Made by a program: the position numbers and the translations under genes. DNA of 64,000 bases from Acetivibrio cellulolyticus CD2 (lineage in GTDB: Bacteria; Bacillota; Clostridia; Acetivibrionales; Acetivibrionaceae). A model generated the notes under the pieces. It ran no database searches. It was given only the letters and a program-made list of their open reading frames with translations, and was not told where the DNA came from. The stretch is from positions 161,211-225,210 of the forward strand of contig NZ_JH556653.1 in assembly GCF_000179595.2 (NCBI RefSeq). The letters are read 5' to 3'. Position 1 is the stretch's first letter. Each line of letters begins with the position of its first letter. This document shows, in pieces, positions 1-8,368 of this stretch.

Positions 1-1
1 T

Positions 2-616
2 GATGAAGTACTGCTTTTTGTAGGTGCATATACTGCGATGACGGGGATTTACGTAATGTTGTTCTGGAAGAACTTTACCTCACTTCCGGAGCATATACGG
101 ACAGGAACTTTGGATATGTATATGGTCAAACCGGTTTCACTGCAGTTTATTACTACCATGAGATATGTTGATATAGGGCTTCCGGTGCCAAATCTGGTTG
201 GCGGTATTGTAATGATTGTACTTGGATGGAAAAGGGTTGGCATTGAAGCCAATCTACTCAATATCACTGGGTTTGTTGGATATATGATTATGGGTGTTTT
301 CTTAACCTATGCAATATTTCTGCTTCCGCAGCTTTTGGCTTTTTGGGTTGTAAAAACCGGAGGTTTGATTGAAATAACCAGTTCCTTATGGGATTTTAAC
401 AACATGCCCATGACGATTTATAATAAGTGGATTCAGAGAATTGGAATATATGTTTTACCGCTGTTTATGATAACAAATTTTCCACCGCTTTTTGTATTGC
501 ATAAAATGAATACACCGCTTATTTTATGGGGCATAGCTGCTCCGATTATATTTATGTTTGTTACAAGAAAGATTTGGAGCGTTGCAATTAAGAGTTATAC
601 AAGTGCAAGTAGCTAA
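2..616 (+). CDS. ABC-2 type transporter permease, 5' end outside window
   Basis: The reading frame is open from base 2, so the gene starts upstream; about 204 C-terminal residues are visible. They hold several hydrophobic membrane segments (around VPNLVGGIVMIVLG, FVGYMIMGVFLTYAIFLLP, IYVLPLFMITNFPPLFVLH and LWGIAAPIIFMFVTRKIW) and the phrase LPEHIRTGTLDMYMVKPVS, which is typical of the ABC-2 family of small integral exporters (PF06182-like). The protein should form the membrane pore of an ABC exporter whose ATPase would be encoded upstream. It stands directly before the carrier-protein biosynthetic genes on the same strand, so it may export their product; that link is inference. Bacteriocin or lipid export subunits of the same fold are alternatives. 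Confidence 0.75.
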   Translation, partial: DEVLLFVGAYTAMTGIYVMLFWKNFTSLPEHIRTGTLDMYMVKPVSLQFITTMRYVDIGLPVPNLVGGIVMIVLGWKRVGIEANLLNITGFVGYMIMGVFLTYAIFLLPQLLAFWVVKTGGLIEITSSLWDFNNMPMTIYNKWIQRIGIYVLPLFMITNFPPLFVLHKMNTPLILWGIAAPIIFMFVTRKIWSVAIKSYTSASS

Positions 617-650
617 GAAATAAGTGAAATAGCAGAGGAAGTTATATATA
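615..650 (+). repeat. Half copy (B side) of a dispersed intergenic element
   Basis: The sequence AAGTGAAATAGCAGAGGAAG followed by TTATATA just after the permease stop closely matches the B half of the elements at 18500-18577 and 34446-34537 (GTGAAATAGTAGTGGAAAG then TTATATC). It lies between two genes of the same operon. Confidence 0.4.
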
Positions 651-681
651 AAGATTATTTATATTTTTAGGGGTGAATAAG

Positions 682-1920
682 ATGAATGATTGTTTGTTAA
701 AAGATGTGGCCCGGCAATTCGGGACACCTTCATATATGTATGATGGGGATTGTATTGAAAAGCAATATAATACTTTGCGGAGCTTTTTACCTGAGAATTT
801 TCAAATATTTTATTCTGCAAAGGCTAATCCTCTTTTAGGTATTTGCCAGATTATGAAGAATATGGGCAGCGGGATTGAAGTCGCTTCTGTAGGAGAGTTG
901 TATCTGGCTCAAAAAGCAGGTTTTACGCCAGAACAGATTATATTTACAAGTCCGGGAAAAACTGCACAAGAGCTCATATATGCAGTTGAGAGTAACATAT
1001 ACTGCATCAATATTGAATGCACTGAGGAAGCGGTATTATTAAATCAGATAGCTGAGGAACGGTCTAAAATAGTTAACATTGCAGTCAGAGTCAATCCAGA
1101 CTTTAATTTGCAAGGATCAAGAATAAAAATGAGTGGTGTTTCCTCACAGTTTGGAATTGATCAGGGAGAAGTAAAAAATGCATTTGAGACGTTAAAGACA
1201 CTTGCGAATATCAAGCTTATAGGAATCCACGTCTACTGTGGGACTCAGGTACTTAGTTCACAGAGCCTTTTAGAGTGCTTTGAAGAAGAGATCAAGCTAG
1301 CGCTAGCACTTTCGGATGAATTTGACTTTAGTCTGGAGTTTTTGGATTTGGGAGGAGGTTTTGGGATCCCTTACTTTAAAAACGAATACCCTTTAGATAT
1401 AGTTCTGCTAAAGGATGGAATGAGCAAATTGATTAGAAACTATGGAACAAGGCTCGAAAAGACGAGAGTTGCAGTGGAAAGCGGTAGGTTTTTGTTGGCT
1501 GAATGCGGTTTATACCTGACAAAAGTGCTTTACGTAAAGAAATGTAAAGGCAGTAAATTTATTGTATGCGATGGGGGATCAAATCATCATGCGTCTTCAG
1601 CGTTTCTAGGAAGACATGTCAGAAATAATTTTCCTATGAGAGTATTAGAAAAGAGTGAAAACTGCGAAGAAGTAACTGTGGTTGGTCCGCTTTGTACTCC
1701 TACGGATGTAATTGGACAAAAGGTTTTGCTGCCGACCATAGAAACCGAAGATATAATTGCTATAGAAAAATCCGGGGCATATGGTTTAACTCATAGTCCG
1801 GTAATGTTCCTAAGCCACGAAATGCCTATAGAGCTAGTAAGCTACAAAGGCGAAATAAATGTTGCAAGAGAAAGAGGCAGAAAGGAGGATTTCCTTAAGA
1901 ACCAGCTGAGTCTGTTTTAG
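682..1920 (+). CDS. LysA/BtrK-type PLP-dependent decarboxylase
   Basis: This is a fold-type III PLP decarboxylase of the diaminopimelate/ornithine decarboxylase family. The PLP lysine lies in YSAKAN (Lys47); the HVYCGTQ strand, the phosphate-binding LDLGGGFGIPY loop, VESGRFL (EPGR in LysA), GPLCTPTDV with the catalytic Cys near 338, and GAYGLTHSP follow in the usual order. The length of 412 residues is normal. ATG 682 is chosen over the GTG nine bases upstream because AGGGGTG lies six bases before it. The gene abuts an ATP-grasp ligase and an acyl carrier protein, as btrK does in butirosin clusters, where the enzyme decarboxylates carrier-bound glutamate. A carrier-bound substrate is therefore inferred here; free diaminopimelate is the alternative. 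Confidence 0.85.
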   Translation: MNDCLLKDVARQFGTPSYMYDGDCIEKQYNTLRSFLPENFQIFYSAKANPLLGICQIMKNMGSGIEVASVGELYLAQKAGFTPEQIIFTSPGKTAQELIYAVESNIYCINIECTEEAVLLNQIAEERSKIVNIAVRVNPDFNLQGSRIKMSGVSSQFGIDQGEVKNAFETLKTLANIKLIGIHVYCGTQVLSSQSLLECFEEEIKLALALSDEFDFSLEFLDLGGGFGIPYFKNEYPLDIVLLKDGMSKLIRNYGTRLEKTRVAVESGRFLLAECGLYLTKVLYVKKCKGSKFIVCDGGSNHHASSAFLGRHVRNNFPMRVLEKSENCEEVTVVGPLCTPTDVIGQKVLLPTIETEDIIAIEKSGAYGLTHSPVMFLSHEMPIELVSYKGEINVARERGRKEDFLKNQLSLF

Positions 1921-1929
1921 GGAGAGGAC

Positions 1930-3288
1930 ATGGATAAAGGTTTTAATTTAATTGAGTATATAACGAAAAGAAGGGATGAGGGCATCATCATCTGGCTCCT
2001 CAACATTGGAGCCGAAAAATATTGGAATAAGATTAGTGCAGGAGTTGTGGACCGTAGTGAGGATATGATTGTAAACCACACGGAGGAAATGAATTTATTG
2101 CTATGCCGTGAACAGGATATAATGATACTCAGAGAGCAGCCGGATGCTCGGTATTTGAATATGTTAAAAGAGCTGGGTTTTTCTGTTCCGCGCATTCTTA
2201 CTCCTTCAAAAGGTGATCCCTTAACTCCGATTTCTGAATTGGTTTTAAATGATGAGGAGCTTCAGGAACAATTAAGGCAAGCTGCAGAAAGCAATGAACA
2301 GGTTTATTTTGTTCCGTATGCAGTGACCAGTTTGGAGGAGAAGATTGCTGAAAATTGCGGTCTTAAAATTATCGGTGCGCCTTCTGATGTTAATGCAAAG
2401 GTCAATGATAAGGTGTTAAATAGAGAAATAGCAGAAAAGCTTGGTTTGCCTGTGTGCAAGGGGATGATATGTACGACGGTGGACGAGATAAGAGAAGGAT
2501 TTAATGTTTTGACAAAGGAAGCTCCGTGTTTTAAAAGAGTTATAGTTAAGGAGCCGTATGGTGCATCTGGAAAAGGTCTTTACACAGTAGAAAGTGAAGA
2601 TAAATTAAATGGAATTCTATTAAGGCTGTCCCGTTTTGCAAGAAGTAATAAGAATGCTAAATTTCTGATTGAGGGATGGTACTCCAAAAAGGCGGATGTC
2701 AATTACCAGATATATATTTCACCTGACGGGAATGTTGATGTGTTTTCAATTAAGCAGCAGATATTGAACGATATCGTTTATATTGGCTCAAAGATAACTC
2801 CGGATTTGGACAGGGAAATTATAGATCAATACAATGCCTATGGGCAGGAAATAGGTAAATATTTATACAGCATAGGTTATACAGGGGTTGCAGGGATTGA
2901 CTCTATCATCACAGAGGACAATGTCATAATACCAATAATAGAAATAAACGGCAGATTTACTCTTTCAACCTATATATCTTTCATGCAGAACATACTGGGA
3001 GAAGAGAAAAAGCTCATGTCAAGGTATTTTAGAACCATTACCAATTCACCAGTAGATTATGGAGAGATTTGCAGGTTATTCGAAAAAGAGGGGTTGTTAT
3101 ATACTCGCGAGAATAGAAGCGGTGTATTCGTATATACAGCTGCAACGCTCCCAAAAGAGAGGATCGACGAGAGCGGATACCTTAAAGGAAGGTTGTTCCT
3201 GATAATTGCAGCGGATCAATGGAATGAACTCAATGATATCAGTGAACGGGTTGAGAAGATCATACAAGGAATAACGGCGAAACAATAA
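1930..3288 (+). CDS. ATP-grasp ligase, BtrJ-like, predicted to load the carrier protein
   Basis: This 452-residue protein has an ATP-grasp core: the nucleotide lysine and glycine-rich loop in VIVKEPYGASGKGLYTV and the metal-binding EINGRFT segment near the C-terminal third. ATP-grasp ligases activate a carboxylate as acyl phosphate and join it to an amine or thiol. Its position between a LysA-type decarboxylase (9-base gap) and an acyl carrier protein (32-base gap) matches BtrJ, which loads glutamate onto the carrier BtrI. The N-terminal 150 residues have no motif I recognise. GGAGAGG lies directly before ATG 1930. The ATP-grasp fold is seen; aminoacyl transfer to the carrier is inferred from context, and a peptide-type ligase is possible. 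Confidence 0.8.
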   Translation: MDKGFNLIEYITKRRDEGIIIWLLNIGAEKYWNKISAGVVDRSEDMIVNHTEEMNLLLCREQDIMILREQPDARYLNMLKELGFSVPRILTPSKGDPLTPISELVLNDEELQEQLRQAAESNEQVYFVPYAVTSLEEKIAENCGLKIIGAPSDVNAKVNDKVLNREIAEKLGLPVCKGMICTTVDEIREGFNVLTKEAPCFKRVIVKEPYGASGKGLYTVESEDKLNGILLRLSRFARSNKNAKFLIEGWYSKKADVNYQIYISPDGNVDVFSIKQQILNDIVYIGSKITPDLDREIIDQYNAYGQEIGKYLYSIGYTGVAGIDSIITEDNVIIPIIEINGRFTLSTYISFMQNILGEEKKLMSRYFRTITNSPVDYGEICRLFEKEGLLYTRENRSGVFVYTAATLPKERIDESGYLKGRLFLIIAADQWNELNDISERVEKIIQGITAKQ

Positions 3289-3320
3289 AAATTTTAAATA
3301 TAATAAATGGAGGCAGAACT

Positions 3321-3590
3321 ATGTTAAAGCACAGGGAAAAAATATTAGAAATATTGGCAAAATCATTGGAAAGTGATGTGGAACAACTAAACGGAATTGA
3401 TGATAACTATGACTTGAGCCTTATTGGGTTGACATCGGTTATTGCAATAGAAATCATTGTTTATCTTGAAAATGAGTTCGACATTTTTATAGATGAGGAA
3501 GATTTATTTACCGACAACGTAAATACACTTGGGAAAATTGATGAATTGATTGCCAAATACACAGAAGAGGGCGTGAAAATTAATGGTTGA
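3321..3590 (+). CDS. Acyl/aminoacyl carrier protein
   Basis: This 89-residue acidic protein has the four-helix carrier-protein pattern. The expected phosphopantetheine serine is Ser39 in SLIGLTSVIAIEIIVYLE, with a Thr where most carriers have Asp (DSL). Residues such as NEFDIFIDEEDLF after it match helix III of carriers. It would hold the growing acyl chain as a thioester while the neighbouring enzymes act on it. GGAGG precedes the start. The gene overlaps the next by eight bases, so the two are translationally coupled. No phosphopantetheinyl transferase is in the window, so a host enzyme would be needed. It is a discrete carrier rather than a domain of a synthetase. Confidence 0.88.
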   Translation: MLKHREKILEILAKSLESDVEQLNGIDDNYDLSLIGLTSVIAIEIIVYLENEFDIFIDEEDLFTDNVNTLGKIDELIAKYTEEGVKING

Positions 3591-4542
3591 GAAAAATCCC
3601 TGGATAGATAATATATTATCCTCGAAAAAATCCCAAGGGTATGATTGTGTGGTAATGTATTCAGGAGGAAAGGACAGTACATATCTCCTTTACCTGATGA
3701 AAAAGGTGTATCAAAAAAAGGTTATAGCAGTGACTGTGGATAATGGGTTTGAAGATGATTTTACATGGAAAAAGATGGGGAATGCTCTGGAAGTGCTTGA
3801 TGTGCCTCATGAGGTTATAAAGCCTGGTACGGACAATTTTAAATGGATGTTCAATTCTATGATTACTGAATATGAGCTTTTTAAGAGAGAAAATACAAAC
3901 CATATTTGCTTTATATGCCATTATGTGATGAATGCTTGTGCAGCCAGATTTGCAGCAGAGAATGATATCCCTTTTGTAATTTCAGGATTGGAACTGTCCC
4001 AGCTAAACAGTGGAAGAGTATCCGAACTTAAGATAGACGGGAATGCAAATGCAATTGCTGAAAAATCAGCAAGGATTATTCTAAAAAATGCGTTGAGTGC
4101 ATTCGAGAAGACTAAAAATTATAAAAACATACCGTCATTCCGTGACTTTATTGATAAAACACTTAATATTCCAAAGCAGGTGAATACATTATTTCCGTTT
4201 ATTTATCTTGACTATAATGTAAAAGGAGTAAAGGATTTTCTGGAACAGGAAATAGGCTGGACTCCTCCTGTAGACAAAAGCAAGGATGAATATTATTCTT
4301 CAGGATGCTTGCTTGGAAACATTTTTGATGTGTTTGAGCGTACAGGTATCATACAAATCATGGAGAGAAGCCAGGTGAAACAGTTAATTGAACATAATGG
4401 CCTGGACGAAAAATTCAGCAATATGTTTGATCATTATAATAAGGAGTCGTATGATTTGACAAACCCCTTATTTGATAAACTGGAGATAAAGGAATTCATG
4501 GCAGATCACTGCAGAAGAAAAGAGGTTGCTTTTAGTGTATAG
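3583..4542 (+). CDS. PP-loop ATP pyrophosphatase, unknown substrate
   Basis: The N-terminus carries the PP-loop signature SGGKDS (residues 27-32), used to bind ATP and adenylate a substrate. Paired cysteines in ICFICHYVMN and a further Cys in SGCLLGN could bind a metal or take part in sulfur or ammonia transfer. The overall layout recalls the amidotransferase/thiolase side of the family (GuaA, QueC, WbpG/PseA, TtuA), which make amides, nitriles, amidines or thio groups. The start overlaps the carrier-protein gene by eight bases, so it belongs to this operon. It is not part of the butirosin side-chain set, and is the most telling difference from that pathway. The product cannot be named from sequence alone. 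Confidence 0.75.
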   Translation: MVEKNPWIDNILSSKKSQGYDCVVMYSGGKDSTYLLYLMKKVYQKKVIAVTVDNGFEDDFTWKKMGNALEVLDVPHEVIKPGTDNFKWMFNSMITEYELFKRENTNHICFICHYVMNACAARFAAENDIPFVISGLELSQLNSGRVSELKIDGNANAIAEKSARIILKNALSAFEKTKNYKNIPSFRDFIDKTLNIPKQVNTLFPFIYLDYNVKGVKDFLEQEIGWTPPVDKSKDEYYSSGCLLGNIFDVFERTGIIQIMERSQVKQLIEHNGLDEKFSNMFDHYNKESYDLTNPLFDKLEIKEFMADHCRRKEVAFSV

Positions 4543-4631
4543 AGTAGGAATTTTGTTGAGATGACTGCTGGTAAATGACTTTTGTAAACAGGATGTAATT
4601 GGTCTATTTTCATAAGAAGGGGAATGAAAGG

Positions 4632-5609
4632 ATGAGGTATGTTATAACGAATGTTGAGACATCAGAAGGATCTCACTGTTTGTACTCAGCTATGAGTTTT
4701 GCACTGCAGAAAAGTAATTTTAAATTGTCTGAGACAGATATATACTTTTTGGGTAACGGGTTGAGTTTGTGGTATAATAAGGGCTCGAATTTCAAATGGG
4801 TAATACCAGATATCGAAGTGTTGGAAAGTCTGCAAGCTAATTGTGAAATGCCAATATGTTTTTCCTTTAACGTGGATGATGATTTCTACCGCAGGGCTTA
4901 TCAAGCGATAAGGGAAGACAAAATTGTGTTTCTTTATACATACAGCCAGTATCTTGACTATAGTGATATATATTCAGGCAGCGCAGGTCATGAACACATC
5001 ATCAACTTGTATGGATATGATGAAGAAGAGGACAAGGCATATGTATCTGATTCCTATTTGCTGGATTATTCGGGGAAAGTGTTGACGTACAATGGTCTTG
5101 CGACTTTGAGCAATATAAGAAAGGGTACATGGGGTTGTGCTTGGTTTGATCAGATTCCTGAGAACCAGATTTCCAGAGATAAAATCTTTCAAATTGCGAT
5201 CGGTTATATCAGAAAATTCTTAACCGAAGAAAAAAATGAACGTGGTGATTACTATACTGGAAGAGCCGCATTTAAAGAGTTTTTTGAAGAATTTGATGAG
5301 TTGATGACCTATGATGACAGTTCGTTTAAGGATATAACTCAAAAGATATATTATGATCTTAGAATTGCAAATATAATGCATATCATACATTACTTGAAAA
5401 GTTTTGTTTTTGAAAATAGTGCTTATTTCGGCGGTAAAAGCGACATGTTGATTAGCAGCATGGAAAAGCTGTATCTTGAATGGAAAAAGCTTTTGGCTAA
5501 TATTTATAAGTCAGGGTTCAGCTTGAATAGAAAGAGTTTTCCTGGAATTAAGAGAAAGGCATTTGAGCTTATTGACAGTCTTTCAGCTATTCTTGAGGAA
5601 ATGATTTAA
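4632..5609 (+). CDS. BtrH-like acyltransferase (papain/C39-type fold)
   Basis: The N-terminal half matches the pattern of butirosin biosynthesis protein H: SHCLYSAMSFAL, LSETDIYFLGNGLSLWY, then GHEHIINLYGYDEEEDKAYVSD. A Cys-His-Asp set (Cys16, His120 or His122, Asp140) is consistent with an acyl-transferring cysteine enzyme. BtrH moves the finished aminoacyl chain from the carrier BtrI onto the amine of the aminoglycoside. The C-terminal half (residues 180-325) is helical, again as in that family. ATG 4632 is preferred over TTG 4599 because AAGAAGGGGAA lies eight bases before it. The gene ends the operon (89 bases after the PP-loop gene). The acceptor is unknown; no aminoglycoside genes are in view. 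Confidence 0.75.
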   Translation: MRYVITNVETSEGSHCLYSAMSFALQKSNFKLSETDIYFLGNGLSLWYNKGSNFKWVIPDIEVLESLQANCEMPICFSFNVDDDFYRRAYQAIREDKIVFLYTYSQYLDYSDIYSGSAGHEHIINLYGYDEEEDKAYVSDSYLLDYSGKVLTYNGLATLSNIRKGTWGCAWFDQIPENQISRDKIFQIAIGYIRKFLTEEKNERGDYYTGRAAFKEFFEEFDELMTYDDSSFKDITQKIYYDLRIANIMHIIHYLKSFVFENSAYFGGKSDMLISSMEKLYLEWKKLLANIYKSGFSLNRKSFPGIKRKAFELIDSLSAILEEMI

Positions 5610-5618
5610 AGAAAGTTG

Positions 5619-5705
5619 GTGGTTGAGTTGATTATTAGGATGTTAGAAAAAAGTGATTATGATATTATGTATAAACTATATGCATGCAATATCAAACAGC
5701 AGTAG
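5619..5705 (+). pseudogene. Short GNAT-like N-terminal remnant
   Basis: A 28-codon frame starting at GTG 5619 reads VVELIIRMLEKSDYDIMYKL and then stops after a few more residues. The segment from LIIRMLEKSDYD resembles the first strand and helix of GNAT acetyltransferases, but the rest of the fold is absent. It lies nine bases after the acyltransferase gene. I read it as the stump of a lost acetyltransferase; it could also be a chance frame. Confidence 0.3.
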
Positions 5706-5778
5706 GAACTAACCTTTGAGGTCATGACTTCTACTATTACAACTATCAATTCAACAATAATCAAGCTGACCAAGTGTG

Positions 5779-5826
5779 AATTATATCCAAATATTTAATT
5801 ATTTGATTGAATATTTGGATATAATT
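5779..5826. terminator. Perfect 17-bp inverted repeat after the carrier operon
   Basis: AATTATATCCAAATATT (5779-5795) and its exact reverse complement (5810-5826) flank a 14-base loop. The stem contains only two G:C pairs and no clear T run follows, so it is a weak intrinsic terminator. It could also be an operator-like site or the scar of a small element. It is the only structured signal between the operon end and the convergent gene at 5890. Confidence 0.45.
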
Positions 5827-5889
5827 TGGCTACAACACGCATTGGTGTCCCGCAAAGAAGCGTAAGTAATTTTTCATGCATGCCTTAAT

Positions 5890-6588
5890 TCAACACGTCG
5901 TTCCGTGCAGCACTTCATTTTTACCCCCGCATCCAGGGAGCTTCTTAAGCGTAAATCCTGCATCTATAAGGGCTCTTTTAACAGCACCTGCTACAGTAAA
6001 GGTTGAACAAGTGCCATAAACTTTAGTCTTTTTCCCGATTTCCATAAGCAATTCAGGGCGCCATATTGATGGATTCTTTTTGGGACTGTGCCCGTCAAGA
6101 AACCAGACATCACAGGAGTTTTCAAGCGCATTTACCATTTCGAGAGCTTCTCCTATCCAAAGGTTTATATCAAGTGTTCCAAAGGAGCGCTGTATTTTCA
6201 TTGAATGCCATCCGGACCTTGTAGTATCAATGAGGCGGTAGGCATTTACAAGAGTATCAATTTCATCACCTGCACGATCTTTAAATTCACTCAGAAGATG
6301 AAACATTCTATCCGGGTCCATAGGATATAGTTCAACTGTATTATATTCTATAGAAATATTTTTCAAGCCGCTTTCTTGCAAAAACTCCATAAGAGAAATT
6401 ACTACCCGCCCAGCACCAAAGCCTGTTTCACCAATTATTAAAGGAGTCTTTGCTTCTATTCCCGCAGCAATACGATCAATTAGGTTGTTATTCCTGAAAT
6501 AAATCTGCTGTGCTTCGTCCAAGGCACTAACTACATCAAAATAACGATCATCAAAATGTTCATTTACAAGATACGATGGTATAAACAT
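5890..6588 (-). CDS. MnmC-type tRNA (mnm5s2U34) methyltransferase, stand-alone
   Basis: The protein matches the methyltransferase domain of MnmC (Methyltransf_30): YFDVVSALDEAQQIYFRNNN, the SAM-binding GETGFGAG (residues 53-60), and WFLDGHSPKKNPSIW with its acidic catalytic site, ending in GCGGKNEVLHG. It should methylate nm5U34 to mnm5U34 in the wobble position of tRNAs. The FAD-dependent half of the fused enterobacterial enzyme is absent, as in the separate MnmD-type enzymes of other Gram-positives. I choose the ATG at 6588, nine bases from AAAAGGA, rather than the one at 6597 that touches it. Confidence 0.85.
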   Translation of the reverse strand: MFIPSYLVNEHFDDRYFDVVSALDEAQQIYFRNNNLIDRIAAGIEAKTPLIIGETGFGAGRVVISLMEFLQESGLKNISIEYNTVELYPMDPDRMFHLLSEFKDRAGDEIDTLVNAYRLIDTTRSGWHSMKIQRSFGTLDINLWIGEALEMVNALENSCDVWFLDGHSPKKNPSIWRPELLMEIGKKTKVYGTCSTFTVAGAVKRALIDAGFTLKKLPGCGGKNEVLHGTTC

Positions 6589-6632
6589 ATAACACATTCC
6601 TTTTCATAAAAATTTTTATAAAATAATATCAA

Positions 6633-8030
6633 TTAATCAAGCAACTGCACCAGAGTTGATGCTTCTACATCCTTTTTTGTTACCGAAAATTTCTCCCATG
6701 CTCTTGACTTCCATCTATGAAACATGAAAATTCCTCTTATCCACTCGTCAATTCCAAAAGATATCCACACACCCACCAATCCTAAATGGAGCTTAACACC
6801 AAGCACATAGGACATTGAAACAGCTATTGACCACATAAATACCAGACCAAGGATCAGTATATACTTTGCATCACCTGCACCCTTCAGAGATGAGCCTAGA
6901 ATTATGTTACAGGCTCTTCCGGGCTCTATTAAAACGGCGATAATAAGTAGTAAGCTTCCTGTTGCCAGTATATTTAGATCATCGGTAAACAAATCCAAAA
7001 TGAATCGACCAAATATTGCAAATAAAACTGCTACAGATAAAGATATAATAATTGCAATTCTAAGGCTTCTAAGGCTTGTCTTATAAGCATCATCCATTTT
7101 ACCTGCACCAATCAAACGGCTTACGATTATCTGCGTTCCCTGACCAATTGACAAGGAAGACAACATTATAAACAGCATAAGATTAAATACATAAACTTTT
7201 GTAGTAAGAGCGTATGCACCCATTGTACCAACAATTGCAGTAATTACAATTTGTGATATATTATAAGATAATGATTCTCCGGCAGCAGGTCCACCAATTT
7301 TGAGAACTTGTGCCAACACTTCTTTAACAGTATTTAACGGCAGAGATACAATATTTTTTATAGAAAGATCTATATCAATTTTCCTAATCAATATAACCAT
7401 TATAACAATCAGACCGATTAACTGACTAGAAACAGTCGATATTGCTACACCTTTGACTCCTAGGACAGGTGCGCCGAATAAGCCATATATGAAAATGCTG
7501 TTTCCGATTATATTTAAAACGTTTGCTGCCATATTTACATACATAGGATATTTGACAAATCCATGGCTTCTTAATATATCGGAAGCGGTGATACTAATAG
7601 ATGTTATGAAAGAAAAAGTCCCAATAATAGTAAGATATTCACGGGCATGGTCATAGATTTCTTTTTGGAAATTCATAATTCCAAGTATTTTTCCGGCAAA
7701 TAAAAACAGCAAGAAACTGATTAACAATCCTAATACCGTGTTGAAAGCAATTGATACTATTGCAACCTCAGAAGCTTTTTTATTATTTTTTGCACCTAGA
7801 TATTGCGAAATTATTATGGCAGATCCACTGGAAACGACCTGAAAAAACAGTATTATAACGGAAACATACTGACTGGATGCACCTACCCCAGCTACTGCAT
7901 TATCTGAATAAGAACTTAACATGAAGGTATCAACATTTCCGAAAAGGATTCTTAATAGCGATTCGATAAATATCGGCCAAACAAGTGTAAATAAGCCGAA
8001 CTGACGTGTAGTGTTTTGGGCGTCGTTCAT
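6633..8030 (-). CDS. MATE family multidrug/sodium antiporter
   Basis: About 465 residues with twelve predicted membrane helices in two related halves match the MATE exporters. The first half begins FTLVWPIFIESLLRILFGNVDTFMLSSYSDNAVAGVG, a strongly characteristic MATE opening, and the second half repeats the pattern around IGGPAAGESLSYNISQIVITAIVG. It should exchange Na+ or H+ for cationic compounds at the cell membrane. The start is the ATG at 8030, nine bases from AGGAG, rather than the TTG touching that site. The substrate cannot be predicted. It lies 36 bases upstream of the tRNA methyltransferase gene and may be cotranscribed with it. Confidence 0.92.
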   Translation of the reverse strand: MNDAQNTTRQFGLFTLVWPIFIESLLRILFGNVDTFMLSSYSDNAVAGVGASSQYVSVIILFFQVVSSGSAIIISQYLGAKNNKKASEVAIVSIAFNTVLGLLISFLLFLFAGKILGIMNFQKEIYDHAREYLTIIGTFSFITSISITASDILRSHGFVKYPMYVNMAANVLNIIGNSIFIYGLFGAPVLGVKGVAISTVSSQLIGLIVIMVILIRKIDIDLSIKNIVSLPLNTVKEVLAQVLKIGGPAAGESLSYNISQIVITAIVGTMGAYALTTKVYVFNLMLFIMLSSLSIGQGTQIIVSRLIGAGKMDDAYKTSLRSLRIAIIISLSVAVLFAIFGRFILDLFTDDLNILATGSLLLIIAVLIEPGRACNIILGSSLKGAGDAKYILILGLVFMWSIAVSMSYVLGVKLHLGLVGVWISFGIDEWIRGIFMFHRWKSRAWEKFSVTKKDVEASTLVQLLD

Positions 8031-8338
8031 ATAAATCAACTCCTGTAATAAATGTTATAAAGAATGAGCACAACAAATAATAAAATTAAAAGTGTGTTTT
8101 ATAAAGCGGCACTAATTCTTTAAGTGAAATAAATGGAAAGAAATTAATTGTAGATAGATACAATACCGGACACTATTTGAACAAATATATAATGATACAT
8201 ATTGTACTTTTTATGTTATAACTTCAATTTGCTACTTTAGTATAACACGAAAGTTGATATTTTACTATTCACTATTTTATTTTTTATTTCGAAATCTTAT
8301 GATTTTAAATTTCAAGATGGTGTGTTTACATTCTCATA

Positions 8339-8368
8339 TTGTTTTAATATGCTGGAAGATAGTATAAT
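8339..8368 (+). promoter_or_regulatory. Candidate sigma-A promoter for the GH81 gene
   Basis: TTGTTT (8339-8344) and TATAAT (8363-8368) are 18 bases apart, about 180 bases before the glucanase start. The rest of the 8031-8547 interval is AT-rich. It also holds a 19-codon frame (8405-8464) behind AAAGGAG that might be a leader peptide but has no recognisable content. Confidence 0.5.
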
